A program made the translations under genes and the position numbers. Of a stretch of DNA of 64,000 nt, positions 56,801 to 64,000 are shown piece after piece; positions within the stretch are counted from its first letter, which is position 1; the number at the start of each line of letters is the position of its first letter. Location of the stretch: the NCBI GenBank assembly GCA_027946375.1, contig JAPEUT010000102.1:21629-85628 (forward strand), written 5' to 3'. Source of the DNA: Neodidymelliopsis sp. IMI 364377. Lineage: Eukaryota; Ascomycota; Dothideomycetes; Pleosporales; Didymellaceae. A model generated the notes under the pieces. The model did not search any database. It worked only from the letters and a program-made list of their open reading frames with translations, and was not told the DNA's origin.

Positions 56801-57380
56801 TGTTCGGAGCAGCCGGCCACGTGTAATCATGAAGGCTTGCGCGATGGCTTGGGCGCCAGATCCGCTGTCTTTCTGAACTGTGGTCATCTCCCGTGATTGG
56901 GCGGGCCAGCCACTTGTCTCCAGCTTCTGGTAAAAGGTACGGGCCCTCACGCTTGGGCCCCAGGATCAGCCATGGGGCCCCTGCACTGACAGGAGCCGAA
57001 TGGGAACAAGCGCTGATCTAGGCCGAGAAGCGACAACAAGAATGCGATGTGGCAGGATCCGCCTGGCGTGTACCACGTTACTGGTGCCTGGTGGTGGGTA
57101 GGAATCCTTGAAGATGAGGACGCAGGCGGCGCCGAGTTGTCCGTTCGCGGCAAGTCGCTGTCATCGTAAGCTGAGATGCCATCTTGTATGCTTGTATATA
57201 AGATTTGGGTAGTCTCTGTCTTCTGGGTCATCTAGTCGTCCATCATCGACTTCACTAGCCGAACACACATTGACTCGTTCATCGACCTCTACAGTGATCT
57301 CCCGAACAGTCTTGTCGAGTCAGATCCCCCACACTCTAGCCATTACCTTGTACCAGACGACAACGGGTGGCCACCTCAGC
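53846..57380. other. Gene-poor interval, 3.5 kb
   Basis: Many short ORFs on both strands, none with a domain, a good start context or consistent splicing. No terminal repeats or transposase motifs seen. The right end carries a TATA box (listed separately) for the gene at 57381. Confidence 0.35.
57194..57202 (+). promoter_or_regulatory. TATA box upstream of the 57381 gene
   Basis: gtatataag, about 185 bp before the proposed start codon, on the same strand. Confidence 0.4.
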
Positions 57381-57989
57381 ATGAAGACCATGAAGACCAA
57401 GAAGGCAGTCCAATCCGAGCCAAGCTGCCTGACTGAAGAGAACTTGCGATTGCACAGCTCTGCATACTCCAAGGTACGTGGTGTGAGAGAGCAAACGTTC
57501 CATGTCCATGACTAACATGGTCTGCAGCCCACATCTACAACTCAAAATCGTTCCTTGATGATAGATCGCACATGGGCTGAATCTTCTGAGCTCTATCGAT
57601 TTGAAGACGACTTGAGCGAGTCTGGGAATGAGGATCTCAACGCGAGAAGATACAATATCGCGTTGAGGAAGGCAGCATCTTTGGAGGCTTTGAAGATCTA
57701 CGGTGGTTGCTTCACATCTGGTTTCCTTGCCATGACACAAGGAAACACGGACGACTCCCAGCTGTCATATCCTGATGTCGAGGGACTCGACCTACAGGAA
57801 TTTGCTTCGGAGATGAGACGAGTCGGCACAGGCAGCGTTGAAACCGACTTGAGGTTCTCCAGCAGCTGTGGCAGCCCGCGACCGGACTCCGACACATTGA
57901 GCCGAGTTGATGTACGAGAGAAGCAGGAGAAGAAGTGGAGCTGGAAGAGTCTTGGAAAGAAGAGGCGTAGCGCAAAGAACGAAGCATGA
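57381..57989 (+). CDS. Uncharacterised protein with basic C-terminus, 184 aa
   Basis: Exons 57381-57473 and 57528-57989, with GTACGT donor, CTAAC branch and TGCAG acceptor, phase 0. Start at the first ATG of the frame (MKTMKTKKAVQ); the leader between the TATA box and this ATG is open in another frame with protein-like composition, so an extra 5' exon is possible. The product has an acidic middle (ELYRFEDDLSESGNED), an ALRKAASLEALKIYGGCF segment and a Lys/Arg-rich end (WSWKSLGKKRRSAK). No family recognised. Confidence 0.5.
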
Positions 57990-59227
57990 GTCTAAAGGCA
58001 CTGCCGACGTGTCTGAGTTTGCTGTTCTGGGTTCATCATTACTTAGCGTTGGTGTTTTAGGTTTCGACCTTCATTATCTGGCATAGCGTTGCGATTTTCT
58101 TTGTTATGCATACCCAAGCGGTTCTTGGAAGACACGACGCATGACCTCGTGTTGTATAATAATAGCCTCGAAAGAGTCATGGTGAACAAGATATGGATAA
58201 GAATAAAGTTTGTAACATGTTATGTGTTGCTTACTGCGTGATGGATACTGGTGGAGAGCCGTGTTATATACCGAGAGGCAGTCGAGGGCCAGTAGGCAGG
58301 TGCGCTGTGTGAGCCTCCTGGCTGACGTGCGGCGCTACCCATGCGAAGCCGGAGCAAGTACTTTGCTGATGCCGTTGGTGGAGCGTTGGCACCCTCTTTG
58401 CTCTTTGCAAGTTAACTTCGCAGTGAGAGTGCATTGTGAGCGTGCGTGCGTGCGTGCGCGCGTCCTTGGAGCAGAGGCTCTTCAGCCCGCGTGGGGTGAG
58501 TTCATGCACGCCCATGCTTCGGCGCAGCTGACCTGCAGCCGAGCCAGTGGACGCGCAGGACGAGCGCCGGGCTGTGTGGGCAATAAAAAACGAAACAGGC
58601 ACAAAGAGCAATTGACGGGCAACGAACGCGACGATGGAGTGCGCAGATGGGGCAGAAGATGTGGGGATGACGTCGATGTGGGCCTCCAGTTCGGAATGGC
58701 TCGAGTGACGGCTGGCACCCAGAGTTGCGAGATGGAGAGCAAAGGGCAGGCAGGTTGCACGAGACGGCCATCGCGACTTTCTTCGCGCCATTCAGTCTGC
58801 GTCCGAAGACCGCACCTGACTCCCATCTGCGTCTCTCTTGAGTCAAACGATCCACTGCTCCTACTGCCATTGGCGGTTCGCCGGACCTGCCTGGCGTTCA
58901 GCTATCGTGACAGCGTGCAGAATTGAGCCAAGTAGCTACGCATTTGCACCAGCAAGCACACCCTACACCGCAGTTTCATCTCCCTCGGCCTCTCTTATAC
59001 CACTCGCCGCTCGCCAATTGCCGTGTGACAGCTCTTGTTCCTAGCATCATCTTCTCAAGCGTAAGTGAGCCCCACCGTCCCGAATGGTCCCCACCCTGGT
59101 GTCGGTGCTGCTCACACACTAGACGACAGCCTACGCCATAGCTACAGTATCTTCAGCGCCCAGCACCATAACCACATAACCACCCACTACGCCTAAGAAC
59201 AGTACCGGCCTGTCACACCACCGTAGC
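57990..59227. other. Intergenic / long 5' region of neutral trehalase
   Basis: 1.2 kb. ORFs overlap on both strands at 58222-58926 in GC-rich, repeat-like sequence (GTGC/GCGT repeats at ~58440-58460) and are not credible genes. The 59040-59227 part is CA-rich and probably holds the trehalase 5' UTR and possibly an intron. Confidence 0.4.
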
Positions 59228-61636
59228 ATGAGCTCGCAATCCTCAAAGCCCCGCCGTACCTCTACTGCCGCCCACGATCCTCTGGCAACACCCCAGGTCT
59301 ACTACGGCGAAAGTCACTCCCGCAAGCACCCTCGAGCACGCACCTACTCGGCTGTGAGTGGCCCACGACCTCGCTGGCATGTCGAGGTACTGACCACCAC
59401 CAGAACGTAGACCGCTCTGCCCGCAATGGCTCGCTCTCTGAGGGCGTAGTCCAGGGCCGCCGCATCAGCCACGGTTCGTAGCAGCAGCTCCCACATTGAC
59501 CGTATCTGTGCTGACAAAGCCACAGACGAGCAGTCCCTCCAACCGCGCCGCTTCCTTGTCCAGGTCGACGAGACCCTGAAGACGCTTCTCTCTCGAGAAG
59601 ACTCAGATGGCAACTACCAGATCACAATCGACGACAAGGGACCAAAGGTGTGCTCCAAGGCCGGATCTGGCGCGTACCGGCTGTGCTGACATGGTGCAGG
59701 TTCTGTCTCTCGGTACCCTGGCGTCCAATGCCCACAACAAGTTCGACGTGCGCGGCACATACATGCTCTCCAACTTGCTGCAGGAGCTCACCCTCGCCAA
59801 AGACTATGGTCGCAAGACAATTGTTCTCGACGAGGCGCGTCTCAACGAGAACCCTGTGAACCGCCTCTCCCGACTGATCCAGTTCTCCTTCTGGGATGGT
59901 CTTACCCGCCGCATCGATGGCTCCAACATTGCGAAAGTCGGTGTCGACCCAAAGGATTGGACAGACGACCCGCGCCCACGCATATATATTCCCAGAGGTG
60001 CACCTGAGCAGCACGAATACTACACTCGCATCGCGAGAGAGCACCCAGATATGCGTCTAGATGTCCAATGGCTGCAGGAACCCGTCGACGATGAGATGTA
60101 TGTACGCGATCTGAATAAGGCACCAGGTCTGCTCGCCATTGCTATGGAGAAGTGGATTGATCCTGAGACTGGCAAGGAGGATTTGCGAGGTCTGCCTTTC
60201 GTTGTGCCTGGCGGTCGTTTCAACGAACTTTACGGCTGGGACAGCTACATGGAGTCGCTTGGTTTACTCCTGAACGACCGTGTCGATTTGGTCAAGTCGA
60301 TGGTCATTCACTTCTGCTTCTGTATCAAGCACTACAACAAGATTCTCAACGCTAACCGAACATACTACCTCTGCCGTTCACAACCGCCCTTCCTGACCGA
60401 CATGGCACTCCGTGTCTACGAACGTATCAAGCACGAGCCTGGTGCTTTGGATTTCCTCCGAGAAGCCATCATGGCGGCGATCAAGGAGTACCACTCAGTC
60501 TGGATGGCTGCTCCTCGATACGACCCGGAGAGTGGTCTTACACGTTACCGACCTACTGGCAAGGGTGTACCGCCTGAGACAGAAGCCTCGCATTTTGAGC
60601 ACGTGCTCGAACCTTACGCCAAGAAGCACGGCATGACCTTTAAAGAATTTGTCCACGCATACAACTACAGGGAGGGTGTCGATGAGGAGACCCTCAAGGA
60701 ACTGGATGAATACTTCTTGCACGACCGCGCAGTACGAGAGTCGGGACACGACACCTCCTACCGTCTTGAAACCGTTGCTGCTGATTTGGCAGTTGTCGAT
60801 ATCAACGCACTGCTATACAAGTACGAAGTGGATATTGGTCGCGTCATCCGCAACCACTTCCATGACAGACTCGAGATCCCAGCTGAATTCTGTGCTGGTG
60901 ATATGAAGCCTGGTTGCATCGAGACTTCTGCGGCTTGGGAGCGTCGTGCTAGAAGGCGTCGTGTCAATGTCGACAAGTATTTGTGGGACGAACAGGCTGG
61001 CATGTACTTCGATTATAACACTAAGAAGAAGGAACGCACCAACTACGAATCCGCGACGACTTTCTGGCCCATGTGGTCTGGTCTCGCCACTCCGCGACAA
61101 GCCCAGATTCTTGTCGAGAAAGCTTTGCCGTTGTTCGAAGTGTTTGGTGGGTTGGTGTCAGGTACAGAGAAGTCTCGCGGTAAGGTTGGTCTCGATCGCC
61201 CCAATCGACAGTGGGACTTCCCCTTCGGCTGGGCGCCTCAACAGATTCTGGCCTGGGTTGGTATGCAGCGTTATGGCTACGACGCTGAGGCCCAGAGACT
61301 GGCATATCGATGGTTGTACATGGTCACGAAAGCTTTCGTTGACTTCAATGGAGTTGTTGTCGAAAAGTACGATGTCACGAGGCAGATTGATCCGCACAGA
61401 GTCGAGGCCGAATATGGTAACCAAGGCAGCGACTTCAAGGGCGTACCTCGTGAAGGGTGAGTGCATCTGACACTGACTTGATCGAACAATTGCTAACAAG
61501 ATGCAGGTTTGGCTGGGTCAATGCCAGTTACATCTACGGCATGAACCTCCTCAGCGCCCATCAGCGTCGCGCACTTGGCGCTTTGACCAAGTGGGATGAC
61601 TATGAGAAGGCCATGTCAAACCTCGGACTGATTTGA
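59228..61636 (+). CDS. NTH1: Neutral trehalase
   Basis: Five exons: 59228-59353, 59404-59473, 59526-59647, 59700-61456, 61507-61636 (734 aa, phases close). Cytosolic glycosidase (GH37) that splits trehalose into two glucose molecules. The regulatory N-terminus has PKA-type sites (PRRTS and the RTYS context) and an EF-like Ca2+-binding loop, EDSDGNYQITIDD (~94-106). The catalytic domain has both trehalase signatures: PGGRFNELYGWDSYM (~275) and QWDFPFGWAPQ (~610), plus DLRGLPFV and GFGWVNASYIYG after the last intron. Length and intron layout fit the filamentous-fungal enzyme. In yeast, phosphorylation and 14-3-3 binding activate it upon stress recovery or germination; the same sites here suggest similar control. 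Confidence 0.95.
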
Positions 61637-62566
61637 ACGCTCACGAAATGAAGATTTGGATGCGTGTTTGACTAGCGGTGTTGCCAGCATGTTTGCTTTG
61701 CACAGTGGATAGCGCTGCCTCGATGTAGATTTAGAACCTACGACCAGCAAATGACATTGATACCATCGTATATGTGGGATTGTAAGCCAAAGTGTCATGT
61801 CGATAATGGAGCAAATGCTTGGGTGGATGTGAACCCAGTTCCGAGAAGTGCTGAACGAGGTTGCTTCGGAGCCCGGCACTCGCTGATCAGGGTGCTGCTA
61901 AGCACTCTCCGTAACCAACAAGTGCAGGATCATACACTATCGCGGATGTGACCAAAATCCTACGCAGGTTCACGGAGTACGATGAAGTCACGAACATGTG
62001 CATCTGTGGTTGCAGTGCAGTTGCAGCGTAGTTGCGGTATGGGATTGCATAGCACTCGATGTTCAACCACTGGAACGGATGACAGCTGCACAACCATGCC
62101 CAGCGATTCAGTCGGAACAGAGGCTCAAGATGTTAGACGAGAAACTGTCCTGACTGAAACAACATCGACTCATCGTGATGAAGGGCTGTACATATACTCC
62201 AGCAGGCAAAAGCCTCATCGTTGCCCAAAAGGAAGGGCGCAAGGGCTAAGAAGTAAGATGGAAGGTTCTCGAGAAACGCACGGACCAGCGACCAAGTGGG
62301 CTAGCTGTGGCAGTGAGTGACGTTCCGCGTTTGTGAATCATCGCCGCCGTAGATCGAGAACACACACGCTCTTCATAAAGTGTAAGTTTGCCCGACCTCC
62401 CGTTGTGCCTCACATTCCATCCACCCTCTTCCAATCTCTCTTCTGCCGCCTGACAAATCGCCGAGCCAGCGCTCAAGTACAAGAAGCTCACCCCTCACTC
62501 CCAGATCATCACTCAGCCTTCACACGACACATTACATTTTCTCACCACCACACGAATCACACCAAA
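61637..62566. other. Intergenic, promoter of MBF1
   Basis: 930 bp. ORF at 61982-62320 has no supporting feature. CT-rich tract from ~62390 to 62560 is the typical leader of the highly expressed MBF1 gene. Confidence 0.4.
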
Positions 62567-63110
62567 ATGTCTGACGACTGGAACTCTGTTACTAAGATCG
62601 GCAGCCGCACTCGTGGCGGTGCTGCTGGTCCCCGCGAGGCTGTTGTCAAGGGCAAGAGCGCACTGAACGCCGCTCAGCGCAGTGGTGCTGTCATTTCGAC
62701 AGACAAGAAGCAGTTCACCACCGCCAACACTGCCGTAAGTTACTTTCCTTGTCTGGTGGCAACCACTCTCAGTCGAGTTCATCACTAACATTCCATAGTC
62801 CGGCAACACAGAAGGTCAGCGCCTGACCAAGGTTGACCGTTCCGACGACATCATCAAGCCCAAGACTGTCGGTGTTGCTGTCGGACAAGCCATCTCCAAG
62901 GCACGTTCCGAGGCCAAGAACGACAAGGGCACCACCATGACACAGAAGGACCTTGCCACCAAGTGCAACAGCACGCCTACAATCATCGCCGACTTTGAGC
63001 GCGGTACCGCTACACCGGACCAGAAGCTGCTGGGTAACATGGAGCGCGTGCTCAACGTCATCCTGCGCGGTGATAAGATGGGCCAGCCCAAGTTCCCCAA
63101 GAAGAAGTAA
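62567..63110 (+). CDS. MBF1: Multiprotein bridging factor 1
   Basis: Exons 62567-62734 and 62799-63110 (159 aa). The N-terminal MBF1 domain (DDWNSVTKIGSRTRGG; REAVVKGKSALNAAQRSG) is followed by the HTH_3/Cro-like domain (VGVAVGQAISKARSEAKN, MTQKDLATKCNSTPTIIADF, ERGTATPDQKLLGNMERVL) and a basic GQPKFPKKK end. MBF1 links bZIP activators to TBP and protects the ribosome against frameshifting on collided ribosomes. Length and intron position are as usual for fungi. Confidence 0.95.
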
Positions 63111-63484
63111 AGAATATACCACTATACGAGTTGCGGCCCTCTGGCCCAACTCTGCTTGTTCGAGAATCATGCTTTCGACAGCAAGGAATCTTGTCTTTGG
63201 ATTAGCGGGCGTTAGATGGATATCACAGTGGAGGAATATCAAAATGGCATTCTTGTGCTTTAGCGGCAGGACAGCCTGCTTAGATCGCTTGAGGTCAGAT
63301 TGCCACATCAGCCTTGCTCTCACTCGGGCAATGGGTATGGACGTTTAGATACTAGATGAATCTACGACTTACGACCCAACATTTTTGTGTAACAATGTTA
63401 TGACCGTGCATCCTGGTGATTAGCCCAGTCTCGTCTACTGGAAATATATATGACCAAGATTCTCTACAACTCATCCATCCAACC
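63111..63484. other. Convergent intergenic region
   Basis: 374 bp between converging genes; no feature seen. Confidence 0.4.
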
Positions 63485-64000
63485 CTACACGTCCGGTGGT
63501 CCATCACACATCGGCGGCGCCTCACTCGGCTCCTTGGGCGGCACCACCCTCCTCCCCTCCCTCCTCTCCGCCTTCAAAAACACCGGAATTACACCCCCTG
63601 TCTCGAGCTTAAATGTCCTGTGCCCCACAGCCTGCAAAATACTCGCAATCGCGCCCGAGTGGCTCGTAAAACTCAAAAACGCGCCCCCATCACTCGCAAA
63701 CACATCGTCCAGAAGCGTCGCAAGCCGATACTCGCGCGCAGACGCCGGTTCCCTGTACTCTGCCTCCCACAACCCATCGTCCTCCTCAAACCCGGGCTCG
63801 AACGTCACGTGCGGGAACGTAGTCTCGATGTGAGATTTGGAACTGCGGCGGTCGCAGGTGTGGACGCCTAGGGCTTCGCGGAGGAGTTCTTTGATGTATG
63901 GTTTATAGGTGTTGTTTTCTGGTAGGGGGAGGGATTGGAAGGTTAGGTCTGCGGTTTCGATGGTGCGGGTTAGGGGGGAGACGTAGTAGGTTTCTGGGGG
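63485..64000 (-). CDS. Phosphoglycerate-mutase-like (histidine phosphatase) protein, 5'-truncated
   Basis: The reading frame continues past the window edge, so only the C-terminal ~170 residues are seen. Landmarks: VSPLTRTIETADLTF (the SP-x-x-R-x-x-x-T block after the missing RHG motif), ELLREALGVHTCDRRSSKSH, and ISFTSHSGAI-type LSFTSHSGAIASILQAVGHR with the second catalytic His, then LETGGVIPVFLKAER. This is the fungal phosphoglycerate-mutase-like branch of the histidine phosphatase superfamily; substrates of this branch are mostly unknown. The C-terminal Arg/Pro-rich tail ends at 63485. Confidence 0.82.
   Translation of the reverse strand, partial: PPETYYVSPLTRTIETADLTFQSLPLPENNTYKPYIKELLREALGVHTCDRRSSKSHIETTFPHVTFEPGFEEDDGLWEAEYREPASAREYRLATLLDDVFASDGGAFLSFTSHSGAIASILQAVGHRTFKLETGGVIPVFLKAERREGRRVVPPKEPSEAPPMCDGPPDV

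Noticed and set aside
58222..58926. 234-codon ORF upstream of trehalase
   Set aside because: Overlaps opposing ORFs in low-complexity GC-rich DNA with GCGT repeats; probably promoter/5' UTR sequence.
1..64000. CRISPR arrays, rRNA, insertion sequences, bacterial-type operons
   Set aside because: No regularly spaced repeats, rRNA-like segments or transposase motifs were seen; intron-rich genes show this is eukaryotic DNA.

Overview
The window is nuclear DNA of a filamentous ascomycete, most likely a dothideomycete (inference). Genes are split by short introns (40-90 nt) with CTAAC/CTGAC-type branch points, both strands are used with no operons, and several families are typical of Pezizomycotina: a DUF7708-NACHT NLR, HbrB, Gon7, a Rax1-like RGS protein, DUF6536, an Flc/TRP-like channel and neutral trehalase. 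I rebuilt the exons by hand; for most spliced genes the exon phases close exactly to a multiple of three.

Layout. 0-10 kb: an Arp10-like dynactin subunit, a C2H2 zinc-finger protein, a signal-peptide/single-TM protein (missed by simple ORF calling because it is split), a PLAC8 protein with a probable GC-AG intron, and a ten-exon Rad5/HLTF-like SNF2 helicase. 10.2-14.5 kb: head-to-head with the helicase, a 1279-aa NLR in which DUF7708, NACHT and twin C2H2-like fingers are fused to a complete seven-bladed Tup1-type WD40 propeller. This is the most unusual object in the window. 15-21.3 kb: a small coiled-coil candidate, an intronless 936-aa fungal protein, and the Rax1-like protein. 21.3-24.1 kb has no supportable gene. 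24.1-35.7 kb: two uncharacterised proteins, a tiny secreted CBM19-like cysteine protein, Gon7, HbrB (TORC2), a secreted Thr-rich/Cys-rich protein and a secreted PAF-acetylhydrolase-like esterase. 37-41.3 kb: two adjacent decaying genes on the minus strand, a DUF6536 membrane protein with a nonsense codon and a frameshift, and a G-protein alpha-like gene that has lost its P-loop and carries an in-frame stop. 44.9-54 kb: Flc/TRP-like channel, an atypical protein kinase and two uncharacterised proteins. 57.4-64 kb: a small basic-tailed protein, neutral trehalase, MBF1 and a phosphoglycerate-mutase-like gene cut by the window edge.

The genes do not form one pathway. Most are housekeeping or signalling loci (dynactin, TORC2, KEOPS, trehalose use, transcription co-activation) with accessory loci between them: the NLR fusion, secreted proteins and the decaying signalling genes. 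About a third of the window lies in gene-poor intervals of 0.5-3.5 kb with only chance-like ORFs.
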